From: Diaphorobacter aerolatus
GTDB taxonomy: Bacteria; Pseudomonadota; Gammaproteobacteria; Burkholderiales; Burkholderiaceae_C
Length of the DNA stretch: 64,000 bases
Assembly (NCBI RefSeq): GCF_014489535.1
Contig: NZ_CP060783.1
Location: 868,001 to 932,000, forward strand
Reading direction: 5' to 3'
Both the position numbers and the translations under genes were made by a program. Within the stretch, counting starts at the first letter, position 1; every line of letters begins with the position of its first letter. Under the pieces are notes generated by a model. That model had not been told where the DNA came from. It did no database searches and saw only the letters and a program-made list of their open reading frames with translations. Below, in pieces: positions 28,702 through 38,270 of the stretch.

Positions 28702-29679
28702 ATGAAGCGTAGATTTTTTTCCGTTGCCGCGCTGGCTGTCTGTGGCGCGGTGAGTTTCACTGCCGCACAGGCGCAGACCAAATGGGACTTCGCCACGGCC
28801 TATCCGGTCACCAATTTCCACACGGAAAACATCACGCAATTTGCCAAGGACGTCGAGGCCGCATCGGGCGGCAAGCTCAAGATCACCGTGCATGCCAACG
28901 CGGCATTGTTCAAGGCGCCGGAAATCAAGCGCGCCGTCCAGGGCGCACAGGCCCAGTTGGGAGAGATCCTGCTCGTGAATTATCAGAACGAGTGGCAGAT
29001 CTTCGGCGCGGACGGCATCCCGTTTCTCGCGGACAGCTATGACTCGTCGATGAAGCTCTACCAGGCGCAAAAGCCGTTTCTCGAAAAGAAGCTCGGCGAG
29101 CAAGGCATGATGCTGCTGTACTCGGTGGCCTGGCCCACGCAGGGCATCTACACCAAGAAGGCGATCAACAGCGCGGCCGACCTCAAGGGCATCAAGTGGC
29201 GCGCGTACAGCCCCGCCACCGCACGCATCGCCGAGCTGGTGGGCGCGCAACCCGTGACGGTGCAGCAGGCAGAACTCTCGCAGGCGCTTGCGACCGGCGT
29301 GGTCGATTCGATGATGACCTCGGGCGCGACGGGCGTAGACAGCAAGCTCTACGAACACCTCAAGTACTACTACGACACGCAGGCCTGGTTGCCCAAGAAC
29401 GCGGTGCTCATGAACAAGAAGGCATTCGACGCGCTCGACAAGCCCACGCAGGAAGCCGTGCTCAAGGCCGCTGCGGCCGCCGAGACGCGTGGCTGGGCCG
29501 CGAGCCGCAAGGTCAACGACGATACGCTGGTCAAGCTCAAGGCCGAAGGCATGCAGGTTCTGCCGCCGAGCGCCACGTTGAAGTCCGACATGAACAAGGT
29601 CGGCGACACCATGCTCAAGGAATGGCTGGACAAGGCCGGTCCGGAAGGCAAGGCGCTGGTTGACGCGTATCGCAAGTGA
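28702..29679 (+). CDS. TRAP transporter substrate-binding protein (DctP type)
   Basis: A 325-residue periplasmic binding protein. The ATG at 28702 gives a signal peptide (FFSVAALAVCGAVSFTAAQA). The mature part shows the DctP pattern: KWDFATAYPVTNFHTENI, KAPEIKRAVQGAQAQLGEIL and LKGIKWRAYSPATARIAELV (the conserved Arg contacts the substrate carboxylate). The membrane subunits follow in order. Likely substrate is a carboxylate such as 5-oxoproline or a related cyclic amide, judged only from the divergent enzyme. Confidence 0.93.
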   Translation: MKRRFFSVAALAVCGAVSFTAAQAQTKWDFATAYPVTNFHTENITQFAKDVEAASGGKLKITVHANAALFKAPEIKRAVQGAQAQLGEILLVNYQNEWQIFGADGIPFLADSYDSSMKLYQAQKPFLEKKLGEQGMMLLYSVAWPTQGIYTKKAINSAADLKGIKWRAYSPATARIAELVGAQPVTVQQAELSQALATGVVDSMMTSGATGVDSKLYEHLKYYYDTQAWLPKNAVLMNKKAFDALDKPTQEAVLKAAAAAETRGWAASRKVNDDTLVKLKAEGMQVLPPSATLKSDMNKVGDTMLKEWLDKAGPEGKALVDAYRK

Positions 29680-29724
29680 TCGACAAGTCATCCGCAAGCA
29701 ATTATTTCCCAGCAAACCGCCGAC

Positions 29725-30234
29725 ATGCGACGCTTCCTGAATTTCCTCTACGACGGCAGCGCCGTGCTCGCGGCCACCTGCATGGTGGCGCTGCTGGTGG
29801 CGGTGCTGCTGTCGATTGCGAGTCGGCAGTTGCACTTTCTCATCTCCGGCATCGATGCCTACGCGGGCTATCTGATGGCCGGTGCTGGCTTTCTGGCGCT
29901 GGCGCACACGCTCAAGCGCGGTGAGCACATCCGCGTGACGTTGATCGCCAATGCGCTCAAGGGCCGCTCGAAAAAATCGCTCGAAGTCCTGGCCCTGTTC
30001 GTCGGCACCCTGCTGGCCGCGCTGTTTGCCTACTACAGCATCCGCCTTGCGTGGCAATCGCACGAATTCCACGACATCTCGACCAGCAACGACGCGACTC
30101 CGCTGTGGATTCCGCAGCTCACGATGGCGGTCGGCTCACTCGTCATGGCGATTGCGTGCGCCGATGAACTGGTGCTCGAAATCCTCGGCAAGCGCACCGT
30201 TCCCGTGAGCGGCGAAGCGCTGCGCAACGAATAG
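29725..30234 (+). CDS. TRAP transporter small permease (DctQ type)
   Basis: A 169-residue membrane protein with four predicted spans, including VLAATCMVALLVAVLLSIAS and EVLALFVGTLLAALFAYYSI, and the DctQ signature region FLALAHTLKRGEHIRVTLI. It lies between the binding protein and the large permease. Confidence 0.9.
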   Translation: MRRFLNFLYDGSAVLAATCMVALLVAVLLSIASRQLHFLISGIDAYAGYLMAGAGFLALAHTLKRGEHIRVTLIANALKGRSKKSLEVLALFVGTLLAALFAYYSIRLAWQSHEFHDISTSNDATPLWIPQLTMAVGSLVMAIACADELVLEILGKRTVPVSGEALRNE

Positions 30235-30299
30235 ATCACCACTCACCCTTCCCGCATGGCGCTTGCGCGCCAGGTTTCCAACTCCATGAAAGTCACACC

Positions 30300-31606
30300 A
30301 TGAGTGACCTCGCCATCACCGGACTGCTGATCGGCGCGTTGTTCCTGATTCTCGCCAGCGGCGTATGGATCGGGCTCACGCTCTCGGGGTTGCATGGATC
30401 GCCATGCAGCTTTTTTCGTCACGCCCCGCCGGGGATGCGATGGCCGTGACCATCTGGGGCTCGGCATCGAGCTGGACGCTCACGGCGCTGCCGCTGTTCG
30501 TCTGGATGGGCGAAATTCTTTTCCGCACGCGGCTGTCGCAGGACATGTTCAAGGGCCTGGCGCCGTGGGTACAGAACCTGCCGGGTCGCCTGCTGCACAC
30601 CAACGTCGTGGGCTGCACCATCTTTGCTGCGGTGTCGGGATCGAGCGCCGCGACCTGCGCCACCATCGGCAAGATGACGCTGCCCGAGCTCACGCGCCGT
30701 GGCTATCCCGAGAAGATGGTCATCGGCACACTGGCGGGCGCGAGCACGCTGGGCCTGCTGATTCCGCCATCGATCATCATGATCGTCTACGGCGTGACCG
30801 CCGAGGTGTCGATCTCCAAGCTCTTCATCGCCGGCGTGCTGCCGGGCGTGCTGCTGGCCGCGCTGTTTTCCGGCTACATCATGCTCTGGGCGTTGCGCAA
30901 TCCCGATCAGGTGCCGCGCGCCGACGCGCGAATGACCTTCGGCGAGAAGCTGCATGAATCGCGCGCGCTGATTCCCGTCGTGCTGCTGATCGCCGCCGTG
31001 CTCGGCTCGATCTACACCGGCATCGCGACCGCGACCGAAGCGGCTGGTGTGGGCGTGCTCGGCTCGCTGATTCTCTCTGCCGTGCAGGGCTCGCTGAACT
31101 GGCAGAGCTTCAAGGACGCCCTGTTCGGTGCCACGCGGCTTTACTGCATGATCGCGCTGATCCTGGCGGGCGCGGCGTTTCTCACGCTTGCCATGGGCTA
31201 CATCGGCCTGCCACGCCATCTCGCGGAATGGATTGCCTCGCTGGGCCTTTCGCAAGCGCAGTTGGTGGTTGCCCTCGCGATCTTCTACATCATCCTCGGG
31301 TGTTTTCTCGATGGCATCTCGATGGTCGTGCTGACCATGGGCGTGCTCATGCCCACGGTGAACGCCGCGGGCATCGATCCCATCTGGTTCGGCATCTTCA
31401 TCGTGCTGGTGGTCGAGCTTGCACAGATCACCCCGCCCGTCGGTTTCAATCTGTTCGTGCTGCAGGGCATGACCGGCAAGGAACTCACATGGATCGCACG
31501 CGTGGCGGCGCCGATGTTCCTGCTGATGTGCGTGGCGGTCGCCATCATCTACATGTTCCCTGGAATCGTGACCTGGCTGCCGCAGCAGATGTCGGTGCGC
31601 GCCTGA
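30300..31606 (+). CDS. TRAP transporter large permease (DctM type), frameshifted
   Basis: The 12-span permease subunit, 435 residues when restored. The ATG at 30300 starts MSDLAITGLLIGALFLILAS and runs to LTLSG, after which the frame is lost. The remainder (VAWIAMQLFSSRPAGDAM onward, ending LPQQMSVRA) lies one frame over. One missing G in GGGG at 30386-30389 explains it. Family motifs include SGSSAATCATIGKMTLPEL and GASTLGLLIPPSIIMIVYG. If the frameshift were real, the transporter would be dead. Confidence 0.9.
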
Positions 31607-31670
31607 ACGCTTCGCAAACGCGGTGCCGTGAGCCCCGGTTGTGCTGCCGGGCTCGCCCTACAATCGCCGC

Positions 31671-32060
31671 ATGCTGTTTCAAGTTTTCGCGATCTGTCTC
31701 GGTGCCAGCCTCGGGGCGCTCGCGCGCTGGGGTCTGGGACTGTGGCTCAGCGCGGGTGCCGCCCTGCCCTGGGGAACGCTCGCCGCCAACATCATCGGCG
31801 GCTACCTGATCGGCATCTGCGTGGCGAGCTTTCAGGTCATTCCGCAACTCGACCCCGCATGGCGATTGGCGCTCGTGACCGGCTTTCTGGGCGCGCTCAC
31901 CACGTTTTCGAGCTTCTCCGCCGAGGTCATCACGCTGCTCCAGGAGCAGCGCCTCGCCCCGGCCCTTGCATGGTGCGCCGTGCATCTGCTGGGCTCGCTC
32001 GCGATGACCTGGCTCGGTCTGCAAACCGTCGCCCTGATTCTCCATACCCCGCGCACGTGA
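31671..32060 (+). CDS. crcB: Fluoride ion exporter CrcB
   Basis: A 129-residue four-span membrane protein of the Fluc/CrcB family. Signatures are GASLGALARWGLGLWL, TLAANIIGGYLIGICVAS (conserved Asn) and TGFLGALTTFSSFSAEV. It exports fluoride as an antiparallel dimer. The upstream 60 bases show no fluoride riboswitch. Confidence 0.95.
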   Translation: MLFQVFAICLGASLGALARWGLGLWLSAGAALPWGTLAANIIGGYLIGICVASFQVIPQLDPAWRLALVTGFLGALTTFSSFSAEVITLLQEQRLAPALAWCAVHLLGSLAMTWLGLQTVALILHTPRT

Positions 32061-32184
32061 TTACGAATGTCAATAACGTTTTGCGCGGCATAGTAACCTC
32101 TCGGTTTCGCACGAATGCCGTCCATTCCGGTCTATCCTGATCGCCAACGGGCCATTCCCCGAGACACAAACAACAACGGTTCCC

Positions 32185-33048
32185 ATGGACGCAAATACCA
32201 ACCTGAATGACCGCCGCCTCGCCGACGCCTGGGCTGAACTGCACAATTTCGCCGTGGAAGGCAATCCGCTCGAGCGCGACTCCTACCGCCTCGCCTTCGC
32301 CGATCCCGAATTCATGCTGCGCCGCGAGACGCGCGGCATCCGCTTTCAACTCGAGCTGCTCAAGCCCGATCTGGAAATGGCCGAGCAAGGGGTCGAAAGC
32401 ACCGTCGTGGTCTACGGCAGCGCCCGCATGCTCGCGCCCGAAGACGCGCAAAAACAGCTCGACGAGGCCATCGCCAGCGGCGACGAGGAACGCATCCGCC
32501 GCGGCGAACTCGCGGTGAAGAACTCCTACTACTACGATCAGGCGCGGCTGTTCGCACGCATCGTGGCCGAGTTCAGCCAGCCGCGCGCGCAGAAGGACCG
32601 CATCTATATCTGCACCGGCGGCGGTCCCGGCATCATGGAGGCGGCCAACCGTGGCGCACATGAAGTGGGCGCGCTCAATGTCGGCCTGAACATCACGCTG
32701 CCGCACGAGCAAAGCGGCAACAAGTACATCTCGCCGTCGCTGTGCTTCAAGTTCCATTACTTTGCGCTGCGCAAGATGCATTTCTTGATGCGCGCAAAGG
32801 CACTGGTCGCGTTTCCGGGCGGCTTCGGCACGCTCGATGAACTGTTCGAGGTGCTCACACTCGTGCAGACCGGCAAGGCCAAGGCCCTGCCCATCATCCT
32901 GTTTGGCAGCGAGTTCTGGAAAAAGCTCATCAACTTCGACGCGCTGGTCGAACAGGGCACGATTTCAGCCAACGATCTGAAGCTGTTCACCTACGTGGAC
33001 GATCCTGCCGAAGCCTGGAAGCAGATCAAGGACTTCTACAAGCTCTGA
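32185..33048 (+). CDS. LOG-family (TIGR00730) nucleotide-binding protein
   Basis: A 287-residue Rossmann-like protein. The signatures are TGGGPGIMEAANRGA and the family motif PGGFGTLDELFE. Characterised family members are phosphoribohydrolases that release bases from nucleoside monophosphates, including cytokinin activation. This protein belongs to the longer form with about 80 extra N-terminal residues. Enzymatic activity here is by family only. Confidence 0.88.
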   Translation: MDANTNLNDRRLADAWAELHNFAVEGNPLERDSYRLAFADPEFMLRRETRGIRFQLELLKPDLEMAEQGVESTVVVYGSARMLAPEDAQKQLDEAIASGDEERIRRGELAVKNSYYYDQARLFARIVAEFSQPRAQKDRIYICTGGGPGIMEAANRGAHEVGALNVGLNITLPHEQSGNKYISPSLCFKFHYFALRKMHFLMRAKALVAFPGGFGTLDELFEVLTLVQTGKAKALPIILFGSEFWKKLINFDALVEQGTISANDLKLFTYVDDPAEAWKQIKDFYKL

Positions 33049-33085
33049 ACCTGCGGCGGGCGGCGCGACATTGCCGTCGTCATCA

Positions 33086-34276
33086 TCAATGCGGATGCTG
33101 CTCCGGCAGCGCCATGCGGCGCATCTTCCAGGCGATGCGCGAGCCCCCGCCGACCGCCCCGCCGACAATCCAGAACAGCCCCGCAACGCCGACCAAAGCG
33201 CCCGCATAGCCGAAGATCACCGGCATCACCACGCTCGACGCATTGATCGCCATGAGCCGCAGGCCGAGTGCCTCGCCATGGCGTTCAGGAGGCGTGATCT
33301 GGTGCAGCATGCTCATGATCATCGGCTGCACGGAGCCCAGCGCCAGGCCGAGCAGCACCGAACATATACCCAGCAAAATGGCGGTCGGCATGAGCGGGTA
33401 GACGGCAAACAGCAGCGCCGTGGTCGCCATCGCAACCATCAGCACCGTGGCCTCGCGCAGACGTTCGGCGACAAAGGGCATGAGCACGCGGATGGCTGCG
33501 GCGGCGAGCGCGAAGCCGCCCAGGATCGTGCCGATCACCGAAGCCGACAGCCCGCGCTCATGACCGATCAGCGGCACGACGAAGGTGTGCACATCCCAGC
33601 ATGACGACAGCAGCCAGTTGAGAATCAGCAGCCGCCTGAAATTAGTGTCTTGCAGCAGATCCCAGGCCTTGTTCCGCCGGGCGTTGCCCGCTGCTGCAAT
33701 CACCGGCGGCAACTCCTCGGTTTGCCGCACCCACAGCCACGAGAGCAGCGCCATGCCCATGGTCATCGCGAACGCCGCGCGGTAACCCGTCGTGCTGCCG
33801 GGTTCGCTGCCCGCATGATCGATCAGCAGACCCGCAAAAAACGGCCCGATGAAATTGGAAATCGCCGGGCCGATGGCCAGCCAGCTGAACACCTGCCGCA
33901 GTGCCGTCGCATCCTGCGCGGCGCGCCCCACATGGCGCTGTAGCGCGATGATGGCAATGCCACTGGCCGCGCCGGTGCACAGCGCGGCAAGGCACAGCAC
34001 CGGATAGACCGGAAACACCACCGCAGCGGCCGTGCCAAACGTGGCGACCATCACCGCATATTTGACCGGCCGCTTGAGCCCGTGCCGATCCGCGTAGCGC
34101 CCGGCAGGCAAGGCCAGGAATACCTGCGTGAGTGCAAACAGCGCGAGCAACATGCCGACCGCCACGGCGCTGTAACCCTCGCGCAGCGCCAGCAGCGGCG
34201 CGGCCAGGCGCATGCCGGTCATGCTGGCGTGAATGCAGACCTGTCCGGCGATGAGCCGCGCGAGTGCCCAGTTCAA
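33086..34276 (-). CDS. Major facilitator superfamily transporter
   Basis: A 396-residue, 12-span MFS protein. The start is an unusual TTG at 34276, supported by AAGGAGA a few bases upstream and by its position just after the rmuC stop. The N-terminal half has the MFS loop ALPAGRYADRHGLKRPVK. It ends in a short His-containing tail. Substrate unknown; a drug or metabolite exporter is typical. Confidence 0.87.
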   Translation of the reverse strand: MNWALARLIAGQVCIHASMTGMRLAAPLLALREGYSAVAVGMLLALFALTQVFLALPAGRYADRHGLKRPVKYAVMVATFGTAAAVVFPVYPVLCLAALCTGAASGIAIIALQRHVGRAAQDATALRQVFSWLAIGPAISNFIGPFFAGLLIDHAGSEPGSTTGYRAAFAMTMGMALLSWLWVRQTEELPPVIAAAGNARRNKAWDLLQDTNFRRLLILNWLLSSCWDVHTFVVPLIGHERGLSASVIGTILGGFALAAAAIRVLMPFVAERLREATVLMVAMATTALLFAVYPLMPTAILLGICSVLLGLALGSVQPMIMSMLHQITPPERHGEALGLRLMAINASSVVMPVIFGYAGALVGVAGLFWIVGGAVGGGSRIAWKMRRMALPEQHPH

Positions 34277-34277
34277 G

Positions 34278-35681
34278 TCACTCTCCTTCGTCCCTCAGCA
34301 GCAGATCGCCGGACGGCGGCGGCTCCTGCCGCTCACCCTGCTCCACCGCTGCGCCGTCATCGGGCGCGGGCAGCTCCTGCACGTCGCGCAGCTTGCGCTG
34401 AATGGCGCGCGTGCGCACGTCCACCTGATCGAACTTGCGCGCCGCCGCCTCGATGGATTTGCGTGTCGCATCGACCACCGAGCCAAAGTTCTGAAACTCC
34501 GTCTTGACCTGTCCGAGCACGGCCCAGACCTCCGATGAACGCTTTTCAATCGCCAGCGTCTTGAAGCCCATCTGCAGGCTGTTGAGCATGGCGGCCAGAT
34601 TGGCGGGGCCGGTGATCATCACGCGGCAGTCGTTCTGGATGGCCTCGACAAGACCGGGCCGGCGCATCACCTCGGCAAACAGTCCTTCGGTCGGCAGATA
34701 CAGCACGGCAAAATCGGTGGTGTACGGCGGCGATACGTACTTGCCGAAAATCTTTCTCGCCTCCAGCCGGATCGAGGCCTCGAACGCATTGCCGGCCGCG
34801 ACCATCGCGGGCTTGTCGGCGGCATCGGAGGCATCGATCAGGCGCTGGTAGTGCTCCACCGGATACTTCGAATCGATGGGCAGCCAGACCGGTGTCTCGT
34901 CGCTTTTGCCCGGCAGGCGAATCGCGAATTCGACCAGTTCGTCGCTGCCGGGAACGGTCTTCACGTTCCGCGCGTATTGATCGGGCGAGAGCACGTTGTC
35001 GATGATCGCGCCGAGCTGCATTTCTCCCCAGGTGCCGCGTGACTTCACGTTCGTCATCACGCGCTTGAGATCGCCGACGCTGCCCGCGAGCGTCTGCATT
35101 TCACCGAGCCCCTTGTGCACCTGTTCGAGCCGGTCGCTGACCAGCTTGAAGGATTCGCCGAGCCGGTGCTCGAGCGTCGCATGCAGCTTTTCATCGACCG
35201 TGCGGCGCATCTCTTCGAGCTTGGCCGAGTTGTCGGTCTGAATCGCGGTGAGGCGTTCGTTGAGCGTGCTGCGCATCGAATGCGACAGCGCATCAAAGCG
35301 CTGCGCAAACGCCGAGTCGAGCATGGCAAGGCGCTGGTCGAGTTTGGACTCGAACGCACCCAGCGAGGTCTGCAATTCACTGCGGCTGATGCGCGCCTCG
35401 TTCACGGCGAGCGCAAGGCGCTCCTCGACGGCGTCGCGCACACCGTCGAGCGCGTCCTGCGAGGTTTGCGAGAAGGCCCGCAGATGCAGCGCCATGCCGT
35501 TCATCGCGCCATCGTTTCGGGCCACCGCAAGCTGCGTGGCCTGTGCCGTGGCCTCAAGCGCCAGCAATCGCTGCAAAATCTCGGCGGGCAACTCCACGCG
35601 CGGGCGACGAAAGAGCAGCACCGCAAGCAGCAGAACCACCAGAACCAACAAAGCCAGAATGGCGATCGTTTCAACAGTCAT
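34278..35681 (-). CDS. rmuC: RmuC-family DNA recombination protein
   Basis: A 467-residue protein with an N-terminal membrane anchor (IAILALLVLVVLLLAVLLF), a long coiled coil (about 40-170) and the RmuC nuclease-like domain (about 190-400; GTWGEMQLGAIIDNVLSPDQ, LPIDSKYPVEHYQRL). RmuC limits inversions at short inverted repeats in E. coli. The ATG at 35681 is preferred over the preceding TTG. The next gene starts one base after its stop, so the two are co-transcribed. Confidence 0.92.
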   Translation of the reverse strand: MTVETIAILALLVLVVLLLAVLLFRRPRVELPAEILQRLLALEATAQATQLAVARNDGAMNGMALHLRAFSQTSQDALDGVRDAVEERLALAVNEARISRSELQTSLGAFESKLDQRLAMLDSAFAQRFDALSHSMRSTLNERLTAIQTDNSAKLEEMRRTVDEKLHATLEHRLGESFKLVSDRLEQVHKGLGEMQTLAGSVGDLKRVMTNVKSRGTWGEMQLGAIIDNVLSPDQYARNVKTVPGSDELVEFAIRLPGKSDETPVWLPIDSKYPVEHYQRLIDASDAADKPAMVAAGNAFEASIRLEARKIFGKYVSPPYTTDFAVLYLPTEGLFAEVMRRPGLVEAIQNDCRVMITGPANLAAMLNSLQMGFKTLAIEKRSSEVWAVLGQVKTEFQNFGSVVDATRKSIEAAARKFDQVDVRTRAIQRKLRDVQELPAPDDGAAVEQGERQEPPPSGDLLLRDEGE

Positions 35682-35718
35682 CAAAATCCAGACCGGATGA
35701 ATTCAGGGCCGCGCTCGT

Positions 35719-36726
35719 TCAAGACCGCGCCGCGCTCCCGGGGTCATTGCGCGCAACGGCTGGGTTCACGGGCGTGATCGGCTCGCGCCCCTCAAGATAG
35801 GCGATCAGATTGTCCGCCGCGAGATGGGCCATCTTCAGGCGCGTCTTGACCGTGGCGCTCGCGATATGCGGCGTGAGCACCACGTTCGGCACCTGCAACA
35901 GACCCGGTTGGACCTTGGGTTCGCCCTCGAACACGTCAAGACCCGCACCGGCGATGCGCCGGTCCATGAGCGCCTCGGCCAGCGCCGCATCATCCACGAT
36001 GCCGCCGCGCGCGATGTTGATCAGCGTGGCGGTCGGCTTCATGCGTGCGATCTCCGCAGAGCCGATGGCATGGTGCGATTCGGGCGTGTACGGCAGCACG
36101 AGCACGAGGTGATCGGCCTCTGCCAGCAACTCGTCCCGGCTCACATAGCTGGCCTTGCATTCGGCCTCGAGTTCGGGCGTGAGCCGGGAGCGGTTGTGGT
36201 AGATGACCTTCATGCCGAAACCATGCGCGCCGCGTTTGGCAATGCCCTGGCCAATGCGGCCCATGCCCAGAATGCCGAGCGTGCTGCCATGCACTTCGGC
36301 ACCTGCGAACATGTCGTAGCTCCAGCGCGTCCACTTGCCCGCACGCAGATAGTGCTCGCTTTCGGTCACCCGGCGCGCGGTTGCCATCAGCAGCGCAAAG
36401 CCGAAATCCGCCGTGGTCTCGGTCAGCACATCGGGCGTGTTGGTGCCCAGCACGCCCGCAGCGGTCATCGCGGCCACATCGAAATTGTTGTAGCCGACCG
36501 TCATGTTGGAGACGATGCGCAGCTTGGCGCAGGCCGCGAGCAGCGCCGCGTTGATCGCTTGCGTGCCGGTGGTGAGCGCACCGTCCTTGTCCCTGAGACG
36601 CTCGATCAGCTCGGCGTCGCTCCACAGCACGTCATCCTGATTGGCTTCGACGTCAAAGTGCTGCGACAGGCGCGCAATGACCTCGGGGAATATCTTGCGC
36701 GTCACCAGAATGCGTGGCTTGCTCAT
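35719..36726 (-). CDS. D-2-hydroxyacid dehydrogenase (glyoxylate/hydroxypyruvate reductase type)
   Basis: A 335-residue NAD(P)-dependent dehydrogenase. The Rossmann motif is GILGMGRIGQGIAKRG and the catalytic triad lies in NIARGGIVDD (Arg), DVFEGEP (Glu) and LTPHIASAT (His). Of two in-frame ATGs the second (36726, MSKPRILVTRK) is preferred because AAGGAG lies at proper distance from it. The family includes GhrB and glycerate dehydrogenases that recycle glyoxylate. Confidence 0.9.
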   Translation of the reverse strand: MSKPRILVTRKIFPEVIARLSQHFDVEANQDDVLWSDAELIERLRDKDGALTTGTQAINAALLAACAKLRIVSNMTVGYNNFDVAAMTAAGVLGTNTPDVLTETTADFGFALLMATARRVTESEHYLRAGKWTRWSYDMFAGAEVHGSTLGILGMGRIGQGIAKRGAHGFGMKVIYHNRSRLTPELEAECKASYVSRDELLAEADHLVLVLPYTPESHHAIGSAEIARMKPTATLINIARGGIVDDAALAEALMDRRIAGAGLDVFEGEPKVQPGLLQVPNVVLTPHIASATVKTRLKMAHLAADNLIAYLEGREPITPVNPAVARNDPGSAARS

Positions 36727-36768
36727 TGCCATGTCTCCTTGTCGATTGAATCAAAGCGTGGTTCGCGC

Positions 36769-38187
36769 TCAGCGGAACCAGATGAAGGTCATGATGATGA
36801 ACAACGGCACCAGCACGCAGACCGACCATGCCATGTAGCCGAAAAAGCTCGGCATCCGCACGCCACGGTCTTCGGCAATGGCCTTGACCATCATGTTCGG
36901 AGCGTTGCCGATATAGGTGTTCGCGCCCATGAACACCGAGCCCGCCGAAATCGCGGCGAGCGTAGGGGCCAGCGTGGTCATCAGCACCTGCGCGTCGCCG
37001 CCCGCGGTGTTGAAGAACACCAGATAGGTGGGCGCATTGTCGAGGAACGAACTGAGAACGCCCGAAGCCCAGAAATACATGGCCGGATCGGGCGAGCCGT
37101 CGGGCCGCGTGACCGCCGAAACAATCGCGCCAAATGGCCCGTTCACGCCTGCCTTGAGCATGGCAATCACCGGAATGATGGTCAGGAAGATGCCTGCAAA
37201 CAGCTTGGCGACTTCCTGCATCGGCCCCCAACTGAACTGGTTTTTCTCGTGCACCGGCCTGGGCGTGAGCTTCAGCGAGAGCAGGGTCACGACAATCAGC
37301 CCGACGTCGCGCACCAGCCCCGGCAGGCCGACGTGCGCACCGGCGATCACCCACTGCACGTCGGACTTCCAGATGCCGCTCATCAGCACCAGCACCACGA
37401 CTGCCAGCAGCAGCACGAAGTTGCCCTTGCCTTCAAAACCGATACGCTCCTTGCCGACGGTGTCGGGCGTGGGATCTTCGCGGCGCACTTCGCCGCTGCG
37501 GCGGAAGTACCAGGAATCGAGAAAATAGAACAGCACCAGCAGCACGCCGACGAGAAACAGCGTCTCGGGCAAGATGTGCGAGACCGTCCAGAAGAACGTC
37601 ACGCCCTTCAAAAAACCCAGGAACAGCGGCGGATCCCCGAGAGGCGTGAGCGAGCCGCCCGCATTGGACACGATGAAGATGAAGAACACCACCACGTGCG
37701 CCATGTGCTTGCGGTTGTCATTGGCGCGAATCAGCGGGCGGATCAGCAGCATCGAAGCCCCCGTCGTCCCCATGAAGCTGGCGAGCACCGCGCCGATGGC
37801 GAGAATCGCGGTATTGAGTCCGGGCGAGCCATGCAGGTTGCCGCGAATGTAGATGCCGCCCGCCACGGTGAACAGGGCCGTGAGCAGAATCACGAACGGA
37901 ATGTATTCCGCCACCAGCGCGTGTACGAAGCTAGCGCCCGCCGCCGTCGGCCCGAACGTGATCGCGAACGGAATCAGGAACGCCAGCGACCATGCCGCTG
38001 CCACCTTGCCGAAATGGTGGTGCCAGAAGGCTGGCGCGAACAGCGGCATCAGCGCAATCGACAACAAAATACCGGCAAACGGAACGCCCCACAGCACCGA
38101 CAGCGCCGCGCCATCGATGTCGGCCGCCTGAGCCATTGCGGGCATCGCCGCCACTGCGATCAACGCCAGCGCGCGAGTCATTTTCAT
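36769..38187 (-). CDS. Putative Na+/H+ antiporter or citrate-type ion transporter
   Basis: A 472-residue polytopic membrane protein with a signal-like first helix (ALALIAVAAMPAMAQA; start at 38187) and about 12 further spans. Patterns such as SNAGGSLTPLGDPPLFLGFL and SSFLDNAPTYLVFFN are typical of the ion-transporter superfamily containing NhaD and CitM/ArsB proteins. Sequences of this kind are usually annotated as sodium:proton antiporters. Substrate not proven. Confidence 0.85.
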   Translation of the reverse strand: MKMTRALALIAVAAMPAMAQAADIDGAALSVLWGVPFAGILLSIALMPLFAPAFWHHHFGKVAAAWSLAFLIPFAITFGPTAAGASFVHALVAEYIPFVILLTALFTVAGGIYIRGNLHGSPGLNTAILAIGAVLASFMGTTGASMLLIRPLIRANDNRKHMAHVVVFFIFIVSNAGGSLTPLGDPPLFLGFLKGVTFFWTVSHILPETLFLVGVLLVLFYFLDSWYFRRSGEVRREDPTPDTVGKERIGFEGKGNFVLLLAVVVLVLMSGIWKSDVQWVIAGAHVGLPGLVRDVGLIVVTLLSLKLTPRPVHEKNQFSWGPMQEVAKLFAGIFLTIIPVIAMLKAGVNGPFGAIVSAVTRPDGSPDPAMYFWASGVLSSFLDNAPTYLVFFNTAGGDAQVLMTTLAPTLAAISAGSVFMGANTYIGNAPNMMVKAIAEDRGVRMPSFFGYMAWSVCVLVPLFIIMTFIWFR

Positions 38188-38270
38188 GGTGTTTCCCTGA
38201 CTTTCAATTCCTGAATACCGGCGCGCATTCGTACTTATGCTGCACGAACGCCGCCTCGCTGCCGCCGCGC

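Noticed and set aside
31607..31670. Fluoride riboswitch before crcB
   Set aside because: The gap is only 64 bases and lacks the conserved pseudoknot sequences.
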